Origin: a virus
Reading direction: 5' to 3' (one strand)
Virus record (IMG/VR): IMGVR_UViG_3300028581_001382
Location: 1-64,000 of that record
Length of the DNA: 64,000 nucleotides
Shown here in pieces: positions 47,245-55,615 of this stretch. The notes beneath the pieces are model-generated. The model had not been told where the DNA came from. It saw only the letters and a program-made list of their open reading frames with translations, and did no database searches. A program made the position numbers and the translations under genes. Position 1 is the stretch's first letter, and each line of letters opens with the position of its first letter.

Positions 47245-49486
47245 GCTGTGGTTCCTTTAGTTCAAATACAATCTTGTTGTCTTGCAATTCTACATTCAAT
47301 GAACAGTCAGTCAATTGTTCAAACAAAATGCGTCGACTCAATGGTACACGAATCAATTCATCAATTTTGCGATTCAACGGACGAGCACCCATTTTGCTGT
47401 CGTAGCCTTTTTCTGCCAACAACTCAATCACTTCTTCAGAGAAAAACAACCGGATATTCTTTTCTGCTACACTTGATTTAAGCTGATCCAAGAACTTCAC
47501 AACAATCTTCTTGATAGCCAGGGTATCCAACTTGGTAAACTTGCAAATTTTATCAATACGATTGCGTAGCTCTGGGCGGAAGAACTCTTTCATTGCACGA
47601 TCTTCTTCTCCAGATTTTTCCAAATCAGTACTGAATCCAATGTTGTTGGTTTCATTGTCTCTGGCACCTAAGTTAGATGTCATGATGATAATGGTATTTT
47701 TGCAGTCTACCCGTTTGCCGTTTGCACCTGTTACATGTCCTTCGTCTAGCATTTGCAGCAGGATATTAGTAACATCCGAATGTGCTTTTTCAATTTCATC
47801 AAACAAGATCACAGAGAATGGATGTTTACTCAGATCTGAAATTAGTTTACCACCGCCTACATTACCATCTTCAAATCCCACATAGCCTGGAGGTGCACCA
47901 ATCAAACTGCTGACAGAGAACTTCTCTTGAAACTCACTCATGTCATAACGTAACAAGTGCATGTCCAAGTTTTCACTCAATAGCTTGGCCAATTCAGTTT
48001 TGCCTGTACCAGTTGGACCCAAGAACAAGAAACTTGCCATGGGCTTGCCTTGTGTGCCAATTCCTGAGAAGTTGATATACACACGTTCTAGTACTGAATC
48101 CACAGCTTCTTCTTGTCCGTAGAGTTTTTGTTTGATGTTACTTTCTAAATCCACAATCTTCAAACTGCGTTCATTTTGCAGTCTATCAGTGGGTACACCA
48201 GTCACTCTTGCCACTTGTTCTTCGATCATGCTTTTATTAACAGTGACCTGGCCTGCATCCCGAACACGTTCTCTAGCACAGGCAGCATCCAGCAAATCGA
48301 TACTTTTGTCTGGATTCTTCTTGTCATGAATATAACGAGCAGCAAGATCCACAGCAGCAGTCATGGCTTCTGTGTCAATCAGTACATTGTGGAATGTTTC
48401 CAAACGTGGGCTCAGTCCAATTAGAATTTTTTCTGTAGTGTCACGATCAGGTTCATCAATGCTGAGACGATAGAACCGACGCATGAGTGCTCGATCTTTC
48501 TCAAATGATTCGTAGTATTCTTCCCAAGTTGTGCTGGCAATAACTTTCAAATGCCCTTTGGTAATTGCTGGTTTCAACATGTTGGCAAAGTCCAAGCTGC
48601 CCGAACTGCCTGCTCCTGCACCTTTCATGGTATGTGCTTCGTCCACGAACAAAATACACTTCTTCTTGGCTTCCAGTGCAGCAATCACTGCTTTAAACTT
48701 TTCTTCAAAGTCCCCGCGATATTTGGATCCTGCTACCAAACTGCCAATTTCAAGACTCCACACTTCGTGATCTTTGAGGAACTTGGGCACACGATTTTGT
48801 GCAATTTCCTGCGCAAGTCCTTCGATGATGGCAGTTTTGCCCACACCTGGATCACCTACCATGAGTACATTGGCTTTGAAACGACGTGCTAGTACAGCAA
48901 TCATTTCGTCCAGTTCTGTCGAGCGGCCAATTAACGGCTCTAATTGATCAGCAGCAGCCATGGCACTCAGACTGGTACAATATTCTTCCAGCACTTCAGT
49001 AGCTTGTTGACTATTCATACCTGCGGCTGCACGTTCTGACTTGTAGTTCTTGGTCCAAAAATCCACAAATTCAGCTTTGTGTACGCCGTATTTCAGCAAG
49101 AAGTAGTGTGCATTGCTGTTGGTCTCGCCCATGATGGCCAAGTACAAGTCCACAGTGACCACTTGTCTACGTCCTGTAAACAACACCTGTGTTAGAGCAC
49201 GATTAAACACTCGTTCTAATGAAGCGGTTTTGCGTGGAGTCAAATCTTCCCCAGCACGAATCAGACTTTGTAGGCTTTCTAAATAGCCACACAGTTCAGT
49301 TTCCAACATGACCACGTCACAGCCATATTTGGATAAAGTTTTTCTAAATGGATCATGTCTTACGAGACTCAACAGTAAATGTTCTGTTAGCACATATTCG
49401 TGTTGCCATGTACGTGCGATTTGCACTGCGCCTTCGATGATAGCGTCAATTTCGGGATTGTCTTGGATTTGATTTGAATTGCTCAT
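47219..49486 (-). CDS. ClpA-type AAA+ unfoldase, 755 aa
   Basis: Two AAA+ domains: first Walker A GDPGVGKTAIIEGLA (about residues 215-229) with CILFVDEAHTMKGAGAG as Walker B; second GPTGTGKTELAKLL and SVILFDEIEKAHSDV. N-terminal double-repeat (WQHEYVLTEHLLLSLVRHDP) and a C-terminal D2-small domain (GYDSKMGARPLNRKIDELIR) complete the ClpA plan (E. coli ClpA is 758 aa). The stretch ETNNIGFSTDLEK has an I-G-F that lines up with the ClpP-binding loop. No ClpP is seen nearby, so the phage unfoldase may use host ClpP. Confidence 0.85.
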   Translation of the reverse strand: MSNSNQIQDNPEIDAIIEGAVQIARTWQHEYVLTEHLLLSLVRHDPFRKTLSKYGCDVVMLETELCGYLESLQSLIRAGEDLTPRKTASLERVFNRALTQVLFTGRRQVVTVDLYLAIMGETNSNAHYFLLKYGVHKAEFVDFWTKNYKSERAAAGMNSQQATEVLEEYCTSLSAMAAADQLEPLIGRSTELDEMIAVLARRFKANVLMVGDPGVGKTAIIEGLAQEIAQNRVPKFLKDHEVWSLEIGSLVAGSKYRGDFEEKFKAVIAALEAKKKCILFVDEAHTMKGAGAGSSGSLDFANMLKPAITKGHLKVIASTTWEEYYESFEKDRALMRRFYRLSIDEPDRDTTEKILIGLSPRLETFHNVLIDTEAMTAAVDLAARYIHDKKNPDKSIDLLDAACARERVRDAGQVTVNKSMIEEQVARVTGVPTDRLQNERSLKIVDLESNIKQKLYGQEEAVDSVLERVYINFSGIGTQGKPMASFLFLGPTGTGKTELAKLLSENLDMHLLRYDMSEFQEKFSVSSLIGAPPGYVGFEDGNVGGGKLISDLSKHPFSVILFDEIEKAHSDVTNILLQMLDEGHVTGANGKRVDCKNTIIIMTSNLGARDNETNNIGFSTDLEKSGEEDRAMKEFFRPELRNRIDKICKFTKLDTLAIKKIVVKFLDQLKSSVAEKNIRLFFSEEVIELLAEKGYDSKMGARPLNRKIDELIRVPLSRRILFEQLTDCSLNVELQDNKIVFELKEPQHVTTLFTV

Positions 49487-49533
49487 GTGGACAGTATACT
49501 ATAGATCTCAATAGAGATCAACCTTTCACGTAC

Positions 49534-50316
49534 TTATTCGGCAGATTCCTGCTGTATAGCAGCCATTAATCCTGGAGAGATTCTGGCAGGCAATCTAGCT
49601 TGCACCCGGACCAACATATCTCCCAGCTGCCCATTACGATCTGGTAATCCACGACCTCTGGCACGCAACATGCTGTTGGGTTGTGTGTTGGGTGGTATGC
49701 TGAGTTCAATTCGATTGCCACGTATGTCCAACATGGGAATATCACCCCCGGTTATTAGTTTCCAAATAGACACAGTGGTTTCAGTATGTACATTGTTGTT
49801 GACTCGTTGCCATGTTTTATCTGGATGTACCCGGAATGTGATCACAAGATCCTGCCCATTAGGACCAATATTAGGGTATTGCACATTGTCTCCATCTGCG
49901 ATGCCGTTGGGTATGTTGATTTCAACATTGTGTGTGCCGGTGTGTGTGCCCATAGAAACCACTCTAGACCCTGGAGCAGCTACATCTTGTATGGTCACCC
50001 ACAAGGTCATTCTGGCATGTCCACGCTGTTGCGGCTGCTGGAATTTGGCTCCAAACATGTTGAAGATTTCGTTGAAATCAAAGTTATGATGGAACCCCCC
50101 ACCTCCAACTGGATGTTGTGGCTGCGGGTTATTATAAGCTGCTCGTTTTTGTTCGTCGCCAAGAGTTTCGTAAGCTGCTTGAATCTCTTGGAATTTTGTT
50201 GTGGAACCACCTGCTCTATCTGGGTGATATGTACTTGCTAATTTTCTATATGCTTTTTTTATTTCATCAGCAGAAGCTGTGCGGGCAACGCCTAGGGTAG
50301 AATAGTGATCAGTCAT
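49534..50316 (-). CDS. DnaJ/CbpA-like J-domain co-chaperone, 260 aa
   Basis: J domain, residues 4-65: YSTLGVARTASADEIKKAYR, LASTYHPDRAGG (HPD intact) and EIQAAYETLGDEQKRAAYNN. A Gly/Gln/Pro-rich linker follows (FHHNFDFNEIFNMFG). The C-terminal substrate-binding part has VEINIPNGIADGDNVQYPNI and LRARGRGLPD. There is no zinc-finger domain, so it is CbpA-type rather than full DnaJ. It would recruit host DnaK. It lies just upstream of the Clp gene, suggesting joint protein remodelling. Confidence 0.82.
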   Translation of the reverse strand: MTDHYSTLGVARTASADEIKKAYRKLASTYHPDRAGGSTTKFQEIQAAYETLGDEQKRAAYNNPQPQHPVGGGGFHHNFDFNEIFNMFGAKFQQPQQRGHARMTLWVTIQDVAAPGSRVVSMGTHTGTHNVEINIPNGIADGDNVQYPNIGPNGQDLVITFRVHPDKTWQRVNNNVHTETTVSIWKLITGGDIPMLDIRGNRIELSIPPNTQPNSMLRARGRGLPDRNGQLGDMLVRVQARLPARISPGLMAAIQQESAE

Positions 50317-50336
50317 TGTGTGTAGTTATACACACA
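50317..50336 (-). promoter_or_regulatory. Hairpin abutting the DnaJ-like start codon
   Basis: Perfect 8-bp stem TGTGTGTA/TACACACA with a 4-nt loop, touching the ATG of the J-domain gene. No Shine-Dalgarno sequence is visible before the ATG. The hairpin may shape translation initiation; this is inference. Confidence 0.35.
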
Positions 50337-50344
50337 GCAATGGA

Positions 50345-50554
50345 TCATTTCTTTTCAGGAACCTTAGTACCTTCTAGTTTTTCATGTTTCTTCATGTTTT
50401 TGCAATTTTGTTTCACTTTGCCGTTGGCATCCTTGACTGGTTTTCCATTGCGGTCTTTAACATCCACGCAAACCCTTACAGTTTCTTTGGCCGCTTCGGC
50501 AATTACAAATTGACTACCCAGAGCCAGTGAGAGTGCGATCAACAGTTTTTTCAT
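50345..50554 (-). CDS. Small secreted protein, 69 aa
   Basis: Sec-type signal peptide MKKLLIALSLALGSQFVIAE with likely cleavage after VIA or IAEA. The mature 48 residues are Lys-rich and contain two Cys (RVCVDVKDRNGKPVKDANG, VKQNCKNMKKHEK), perhaps forming a disulfide in the periplasm. It lies next to the lysis cassette and the J-domain gene. Function unknown. Ribosome binding site GGAAAG. Confidence 0.7.
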   Translation of the reverse strand: MKKLLIALSLALGSQFVIAEAAKETVRVCVDVKDRNGKPVKDANGKVKQNCKNMKKHEKLEGTKVPEKK

Positions 50555-50624
50555 ATTACTTTCCTATTTTTTGATTAAGTTCTTTTATTCAATAAATGCG
50601 CCTTTAGCGGATTCTTCTGCCATG

Positions 50625-51191
50625 TTATCTTTCTGGGAATGGTGGGATCACAGGAGCTGGTCTACCACCCCATCCTGTGACAACTTCTGCGTTAACAGGT
50701 GCCATGGTTCCAAATCCTGTATTTCCGCCAAAGCTTGTTGCCGAAGGTGCACCTCCAAAGCCACTTCCTCCGCCCAGGGACGGTGAGCCCCAGGACTGAT
50801 TAACGGGTGTTGATGTACCAAACGCACCAGGGACGGACGGTCTCACAGACCCAGGCGGCATGTATGTTGTTCCAACATTTGGTGGTAAGGCAATTCCTCC
50901 ATTGTTAGCTCCTCCGAGTTTTTCTTGTGTGCGACCGTAGGCTGCAATACCCAACACAGCGCCCATTGCTATGTGATATAGCCCAGCACCTTGTAGAGTC
51001 AACGGTTGCCATTGTGTTTGTACACTGCCATGAAATAAACTCTGTGTCAAACTCCAAAGAACTGGTGCTAACACAAAATCAAATATGCAGGTAATCATAT
51101 AGGTCCATCCCATCATCGGACGCCATTTTGAATTCATCCAGTCTTCTTTGGCTTTTTCGCTAGAACTTGTTTGATGATTTTTTTTTGTCAT
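50625..51191 (-). CDS. Holin-like membrane protein with Gly-rich tail, 188 aa
   Basis: N-terminal NSKWRPMMGWTYMITCIFDF (residues 20-39) with the W-x-R-P start of the three-helix holin family, then LAPVLWSLTQSL and LTLQGAGLYHIAMGAVLGIA as further membrane segments. The C-terminal half is an unusual Gly/Ser/Pro-rich tail (SWGSPSLGGGSGFGGAPSAT). Directly upstream of the endolysin in gene order of the cassette, so it likely forms the membrane holes for lysis. Ribosome binding site GGGAG. Confidence 0.72.
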   Translation of the reverse strand: MTKKNHQTSSSEKAKEDWMNSKWRPMMGWTYMITCIFDFVLAPVLWSLTQSLFHGSVQTQWQPLTLQGAGLYHIAMGAVLGIAAYGRTQEKLGGANNGGIALPPNVGTTYMPPGSVRPSVPGAFGTSTPVNQSWGSPSLGGGSGFGGAPSATSFGGNTGFGTMAPVNAEVVTGWGGRPAPVIPPFPER

Positions 51192-51192
51192 T

Positions 51193-51813
51193 TTATACTC
51201 CCATCACATGTAATGCATGTTCATAATGTCGGATACGATCTTCTAATCCAATATAACCGCCATTGATGGCTCTGGTAAGCCCTTTTATATCTCCTGCGTC
51301 GGCAAATCTATTCAAGTTGTTGGTTTCCCAAAACCAGCAAGCTGATTGCGCAGCACCTTCAAATGTGGCCAAATATTCACTGGCTTCTTCTACTGGAATC
51401 TCCAAACTGCCAGCAAAGAATGTGTAGTTGTCACGACCGGTAAGCTGTATCAACCCACGACCACAGAACCGATATCCATCGCCGCTGGCTTCATCGCCGT
51501 TGCCCATGCGATTAGCATAAACTCTGTTGGCAATTTTTTCAGGCCGATTTGCATAAGCTGCTGCAATAGTATCATCAGTGAAATATTTGGCAAATGTTTT
51601 TCTTAGACTAGCAGCACGATAGTTAAGATTTTCTTTAACAAAAACAAAATTTCCTGACTCATGAGCGCATTGTGCAATAAAGGCCGACACTCTGGCAGGT
51701 GTGTTGATATCATAATCGGGCAACAGTTGATCAATAGCTTGGTACCAATGATCAATGTAGGGATTTTTAACCATTTGTTTAAGTTGACTTAGTGACAATA
51801 TTGAGTTGCTCAT
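51193..51813 (-). CDS. GH19 (chitinase-fold) endolysin, 206 aa
   Basis: GH19 pattern: ARVSAFIAQCAHESGNFVFV (catalytic Glu in HESG, about residues 42-61), YANRMGNGDEASGDGYRFCG and RGLIQLTGRDNYTFFAG (the substrate groove motif). Phage GH19 enzymes cleave peptidoglycan. Cys residues and an NLNRFADAGDIKGLTRAING stretch complete the fold. It lies between holin and o-spanin, which agrees with endolysin function. There is no signal peptide, so release needs the holin. Confidence 0.88.
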   Translation of the reverse strand: MSNSILSLSQLKQMVKNPYIDHWYQAIDQLLPDYDINTPARVSAFIAQCAHESGNFVFVKENLNYRAASLRKTFAKYFTDDTIAAAYANRPEKIANRVYANRMGNGDEASGDGYRFCGRGLIQLTGRDNYTFFAGSLEIPVEEASEYLATFEGAAQSACWFWETNNLNRFADAGDIKGLTRAINGGYIGLEDRIRHYEHALHVMGV

Positions 51814-52073
51814 TTTGTGTTATCCCATATTTTTTTTTGTTTCACATACCATTCTTGCCAACCTGAGTTTTTGGCTGAACATTCGTGATATGTTGTGTAG
51901 TTTTCCGTGACTGTTTTTACAAAATCTACTATGCTGACCTGTTCTCCAGAAATGGTCTTTAGATCAGCACAGCGTTCCATTAACATTTCTGGTGCTGCCG
52001 GGAACTCAGCAACCACTGGTACAGATGTGCAAGCTGACAAACTCATGACTAGTGGAATTACAATATACTTCAT
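51810..52073 (-). CDS. Outer-membrane lipoprotein, o-spanin candidate, 87 aa
   Basis: Lipoprotein signal MKYIVIPLVMSLSACTSVPV with the lipobox L-S-A-C at residue 15. The mature part has conserved-looking MLMERCADLKTISGEQVSIV and NYTTYHECSAKNSGWQEWYV. Size, lipobox and the ATGA overlaps with endolysin and the i-spanin gene fit an o-spanin that joins the inner spanin to disrupt the outer membrane. Ribosome binding site GAGAAA. Confidence 0.75.
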   Translation of the reverse strand: MKYIVIPLVMSLSACTSVPVVAEFPAAPEMLMERCADLKTISGEQVSIVDFVKTVTENYTTYHECSAKNSGWQEWYVKQKKIWDNTK

Positions 52074-52543
52074 TTGTTTTTCTCAACGGGTTGATTTAGT
52101 GCTGCCGCATTGTGCGTGTCAATAACGACTGAAGGTATAGGACAAATTTCCACAAAGCGAATCACTTCTTGATTGCGAACCACTTCTCTGTCTATGTAAC
52201 TAACAATGTTCTGTCCTTTTTCTCGTATGACTTTGGTGTTGTTTACCAGTTTGGTTATTACTTGTGTATTGGTTTCTGCACTGAGTTTTTCTGCTGCTGC
52301 TACTTTTGCTTCTGCTTCACGCACACGTTCTCGCCAGGCCATTTCTGTTGAATATCCGCCTTTGAAATAAACACCCGTGGTCAACAGCACTATGCCCAGG
52401 ACCTGCAGAGGTATTCTATAAGTGTTTACAAACGGAATAAAACGCACAAAAAAGCCGGCCACTGTGGTCAGTGCGCCGGCTATTAGAATGGTGTTGACGA
52501 TCCATGAAATGAATGCGTCAGGAAGAAGATGTAAGATCCACAT
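52070..52543 (-). CDS. Inner-membrane spanin-like protein, 157 aa
   Basis: Start taken at ATG 52543 (MWILHLLPDAFISWIVNTIL). Two N-terminal membrane segments (about 10-30 and 42-60, LQVLGIVLLTTGVYF) are followed by a periplasmic coiled coil (REAEAKVAAAEKLSAETNTQ) and a Pro-rich end. This fits the i-spanin architecture, though most i-spanins have one helix. Next to the o-spanin with a 4-nt overlap. A late box lies 5 nt before this ATG with no ribosome binding site; the longer frame from 52561 would start inside the box. Confidence 0.7.
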   Translation of the reverse strand: MWILHLLPDAFISWIVNTILIAGALTTVAGFFVRFIPFVNTYRIPLQVLGIVLLTTGVYFKGGYSTEMAWRERVREAEAKVAAAEKLSAETNTQVITKLVNNTKVIREKGQNIVSYIDREVVRNQEVIRFVEICPIPSVVIDTHNAAALNQPVEKNK

Positions 52544-52548
52544 GCAGA

Positions 52549-52556
52549 TATTTATC
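52549..52556 (-). promoter_or_regulatory. Late promoter box before the lysis cassette
   Basis: GATAAATA on the minus strand ending 5 nt before the ATG at 52543, set within a small palindrome (GCAGATA ... TATCTGC). It should drive spanins, endolysin and holin as a late leaderless message. Confidence 0.62.
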
Positions 52557-52567
52557 TGCAAATGGTA

Positions 52568-53425
52568 TTATAATCCCATGCTTTTTCTTATGTTTGTAGC
52601 TGATATACTTGTGATAGATTCATCAAACTTTTCTTCTTCTATTGTATATCCTACCCCACGACCGTAGCCAATGTGAGTGATATTAGGAACTACTAATATT
52701 TCGTATTGCCCTTGATACAATGTATCAAGATCTCGTTTAATAGCTTGTTTGACCTGGTCGATAGCAAATGGATTACTGCCTTGCCAGCCCTGGCAGTCGC
52801 GAATCATGATGCATACTTGTCCTGTTCGTTGTATCAATCTATCAAACAATGCACGATGCCCGGCATGCCACGGTTGCCAGCGACCCAACATCTGTATAGT
52901 TTCTTTCTTGAAATCAAACACAGGTCTACGGCGATTGTCTAGTATGTGTTGCCCAATGAATTCTACCCATTTTTCAGCGTTTTGTTCTGTGATTCTGAAA
53001 TCATATACATTCGGAGGAATAAAGGCTCGGTTAGTATCATCATATCTACCAGCATCAATTGTGTCCATCCAGATGGTCCAATCTGCTTTAAAATTGTTTC
53101 TCATTTCGGGCAATGGTGCAACAAAGTCACAGATAACAAAGTCGCCCGAACATTTAACAGCGAACTCAAACATTCTTAAACTTTGTCGAATTCTACCTTC
53201 TCTGCTGAAATCCCAATCATTAAATCGTTTGCGTATTTCATCTGCGTTAAACCAGTCTACTTTTACATTGTAAAAATCAGGTCCAGGAATACCCTCATAA
53301 TCTAACACACGCCCTGGAGATATTTTCATAACATCTCCGTGTTGTTCTAGATATCTTTTTAATTTTTCGGCAAAGTATGTTTTGCCTGCACCTGGAAGAC
53401 CCATTATCAATATTTTTTGTGTCAT
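52568..53425 (-). CDS. APS-kinase-like/nucleotidyltransferase fusion, 285 aa
   Basis: N-terminal P-loop kinase: ILIMGLPGAGKTYFAEKLKR with Walker A GLPGAGKT, then DWFNADEIRKRFNDWDFSRE, which resembles APS kinase (DGDNVRHGLNRDLGFS). The C-terminal domain starts LGRWQPWHAGHRALFDRLIQ, with the H-x-G-H of nucleotidyltransferases, and ends with SISATNIRKSMGL. Similar two-domain proteins occur in marine T4-like phages. It may make APS/PAPS or a nucleotide-activated product. A sulfotransferase-like gene is at 25895-26470. ATGA overlap with the short reading frame upstream. Confidence 0.68.
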   Translation of the reverse strand: MTQKILIMGLPGAGKTYFAEKLKRYLEQHGDVMKISPGRVLDYEGIPGPDFYNVKVDWFNADEIRKRFNDWDFSREGRIRQSLRMFEFAVKCSGDFVICDFVAPLPEMRNNFKADWTIWMDTIDAGRYDDTNRAFIPPNVYDFRITEQNAEKWVEFIGQHILDNRRRPVFDFKKETIQMLGRWQPWHAGHRALFDRLIQRTGQVCIMIRDCQGWQGSNPFAIDQVKQAIKRDLDTLYQGQYEILVVPNITHIGYGRGVGYTIEEEKFDESITSISATNIRKSMGL

Positions 53426-53595
53426 ATGTGTTTCTTTAATGAATAAATTGCAACATCATCTTTGTGATGATGTGCAACGTTACTAAAGTATTTACTGCCA
53501 GCGTTTTGCCACAGAATTATTTCCCTAGACTTTTGGAGTGGTGAATCAGGTTGCAAAACATTTAACCGTTCTGCAAATGATAGATGGTGTTTTGT
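53422..53595 (-). other. In-frame open reading frame after a TAA stop, 57 codons
   Basis: Directly after the TAA of the 53596 gene the same frame stays open for 57 codons and ends with a TGA that overlaps the next ATG (ATGA). The peptide includes SREIILWQNAGSKYFSNVAH and KDDVAIYSLKKHI, which look protein-like. No ATG lies in it; a TTG at 53556 would give 44 aa but lacks a ribosome binding site. It may be an unannotated short gene, a read-through extension, or a gene broken by a nonsense change. A 7-bp CATCATC/GATGATG hairpin lies inside. Confidence 0.4.
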
Positions 53596-54174
53596 TTATA
53601 GTATACCTGCTGCGGCTTGCATGGCCTGCAAGTCTTTGCTGACCTTGGTGTAGATGGGTTTTACATCTAGGCCAGCTGCAATACGCATCTCATTGAGATC
53701 GCCTTCTGTGCGTGCTCTATACTCATTGGGTGTAAGTGGAACCAGTTTGGCAAATGTTTCAGGGCTCCACTCATGCTTTTTCTTTTTGTACACCATGATC
53801 CAATCGTCGGGCTCATATTCTGTGAGTGTATTAAGATCTTTGAGAATCTCGTCAATTTGCCCAGGTGCAGCATTACGACGGCGCATTTCTAAGTACACTA
53901 GATAACGATTGGGTTTGATTTCGCCAGGGCTTTGGTCAGCATCAAGAACAAAGTCATATCCTTTTTCAAACCAATTCATGAGATCTTTGGCAGCTTGTTT
54001 GTCGCGAACAAAAAAGCTCACCACAATTACATCTGCATCTTCGCCCATCTTGGAACTGAATTCGTCGATATGCACGGTGGGCTTCATCATGCCCTCCATG
54101 TCTTTATAGCCTAACCCTTCGTTAAGCTGCCGGCGGCGCTGCTGCGGGTTGTTGAAGTTGTTGTTGTGCTGCAT
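53596..54174 (-). CDS. Conserved phage protein, 192 aa
   Basis: A protein with LNEGLGYKDMEGMMKPTVHI, IDEFSSKMGEDADVIVVSFF, KDLMNWFEKGYDFVLDADQS and LTPNEYRARTEGDLNEMRIA. This order recurs in T4-like phage proteins of unknown role. The start is uncertain: the ATG at 54174 has a GA-rich run before it, an earlier one at 54234 overlaps the upstream gene by 113 nt, and 54099 is a third choice. Its TAA is followed in frame by another open stretch. Confidence 0.6.
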   Translation of the reverse strand: MQHNNNFNNPQQRRRQLNEGLGYKDMEGMMKPTVHIDEFSSKMGEDADVIVVSFFVRDKQAAKDLMNWFEKGYDFVLDADQSPGEIKPNRYLVYLEMRRRNAAPGQIDEILKDLNTLTEYEPDDWIMVYKKKKHEWSPETFAKLVPLTPNEYRARTEGDLNEMRIAAGLDVKPIYTKVSKDLQAMQAAAGIL

Positions 54175-54706
54175 TTGCTTTCTCTTCATCTTTGTATTGA
54201 TCTTTGTCGATATCTTCTGCGTAAGCATCGTCAAGATCTTGTAAATCTATTTCTTCACCTTCTAAATCAATGCTGCCTGTGCGTATATCTGCAATCAGAT
54301 TCTTGGGCATGACGATCTCGACCAACCATACTTTTTTAGTTATTAATCTAGCAATATGTGTACCAGCTTCGTAGTCACTGGGTTCTGTGACCTTGATAGG
54401 AATCTTCATGTCTACTTTTTTGAATTTTACTTCACAATCAAATGGCAGCAATCTACGTCCACCACGTGGGTCTGGCATGAGATTTTCAGGCCACATGAAT
54501 ATACAGCTTATTTTGTATTTGCCAATATCAGGACCTTGCACTAGTTCTCCGCGATCCCAGTTACGAAATGCATAGATATCCAGTTCATCAAGAACTCGTT
54601 CAAAATCCAACAACGTGAGCAAACTGCCCTCACTAAGGTAGATATCACGGATGTTGTCGGCGACCATCCAGTAGTCTGTGTGATCTTTAAAGATGTTTTC
54701 GTCCAT
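54122..54706 (-). CDS. Conserved phage protein, 194 aa
   Basis: A folded N-terminal part (FKDHTDYWMVADNIRDIYLS, LLTLLDFERVLDELDIYAFR, KYKISCIFMWPENLMPDPRG) and HIARLITKKVWLVEIVMPK, then an acidic tail (EDIDKDQYKDEEKANAAQQQ) ending in Gln/Ala/Pro. Likely a virion or DNA-metabolism protein conserved among T4-like phages; role unknown. A late box lies 5 nt before its ATG with no ribosome binding site. Confidence 0.65.
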   Translation of the reverse strand: MDENIFKDHTDYWMVADNIRDIYLSEGSLLTLLDFERVLDELDIYAFRNWDRGELVQGPDIGKYKISCIFMWPENLMPDPRGGRRLLPFDCEVKFKKVDMKIPIKVTEPSDYEAGTHIARLITKKVWLVEIVMPKNLIADIRTGSIDLEGEEIDLQDLDDAYAEDIDKDQYKDEEKANAAQQQLQQPAAAPPAA

Positions 54707-54711
54707 ACAGA

Positions 54712-54719
54712 TATTTATG
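54712..54719 (-). promoter_or_regulatory. Late promoter box 5 nt before the 194-aa gene
   Basis: CATAAATA on the minus strand ends five bases before the ATG at 54706. The region 54720-54870, upstream, holds no gene; it contains the divergent start region for phoH. Confidence 0.6.
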
Positions 54720-54871
54720 GCAAGAGACTAGAACCTGTGCGCTTTGATTTTTTCCGCACAGAGAAATACTTATGCCGCAAATCTCTGAAATCTCGGTACA
54801 TAGATCTCACACTACAAACACCTAAATATTCGTGCTAAACACAATTAGCAAACACTTTAGGAGAACCACAC

Positions 54872-55615
54872 TTGAGTAGACAACGCGGGGCTAAAGCCCA
54901 AATCCAAAAACGCATCACAACACATATGGTAGAAAACACAATTCCATTTAATCCAGAACCCAGGCAGCGACAACGACCTATAGAACTCATCCCAAAATCA
55001 CGCAATCAAGAAAATCTCATATTAAATCTACTCAACTCAGAACAATCAATTGTAGTAGCAGTTGGCCCTGCAGGTACTGGTAAAACTTACCTGGCTATGT
55101 TGGCTGCTGTAAAAGCATTTAGAACAGGCGAATGTAAACGAATCATCCTAACACGACCGGCCATTGGCGTAGAAGACGAACAGCACGGGTTCTTACCCGG
55201 GAATCTCGTTGCCAAGATGGAACCGTGGACTCGTCCCTTGCTGGATGTATTACGCGAATACTATCGCCCGCCCGAAATTGCAGCTATGATTGACGACGGC
55301 ACTATAGAAATATCACCCTTGGCCTACATGCGTGGACGAACATTTAAACATGCATGGATCATTGCGGACGAGATGCAGAACGCCACGCCATCACAGATGA
55401 AAATGTTGTTGAGTCGCATAGGCACTGAATCACGCATTGTGGTCACCGGAGATGTAGAACAAGCTGACCGCGCCCGAGGCGAAAATGGTCTGTTAGATCT
55501 TTGTTCACGGTTAGAGCATTATCCAGTCAACGGAATGGCTGTTTGCAGGCTAACCGGGCGAGACATACAACGCCACCCAATTATAGGGAGTGTACTTGCA
55601 CTATACGACAAATAA
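54872..55615 (+). CDS. phoH: PhoH-family ATPase, 247 aa
   Basis: Plus-strand gene. P-loop ATPase with VVAVGPAGTGKTYLAMLAAV (Walker A GPAGTGKT, about residues 64-71) and IIADEMQNATPSQMKMLLSR (Walker B DEMQN). ILTRPAIGVEDEQHGFLPGN and VVTGDVEQADRARGENGLLD match the conserved PhoH strands. PhoH is frequent in marine phages; it may handle RNA. I take TTG at 54872 as start because AGGAG lies nine bases before; the first ATG is 18 codons later. A 3' hairpin terminator follows. Confidence 0.85.
   Translation: MSRQRGAKAQIQKRITTHMVENTIPFNPEPRQRQRPIELIPKSRNQENLILNLLNSEQSIVVAVGPAGTGKTYLAMLAAVKAFRTGECKRIILTRPAIGVEDEQHGFLPGNLVAKMEPWTRPLLDVLREYYRPPEIAAMIDDGTIEISPLAYMRGRTFKHAWIIADEMQNATPSQMKMLLSRIGTESRIVVTGDVEQADRARGENGLLDLCSRLEHYPVNGMAVCRLTGRDIQRHPIIGSVLALYDK

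Noticed and set aside
49487-49533. Early promoter before the Clp-like gene
   Set aside because: A TATAGT box and a GATCTC/GAGATC hairpin occur, but no -35 box lies at proper spacing.
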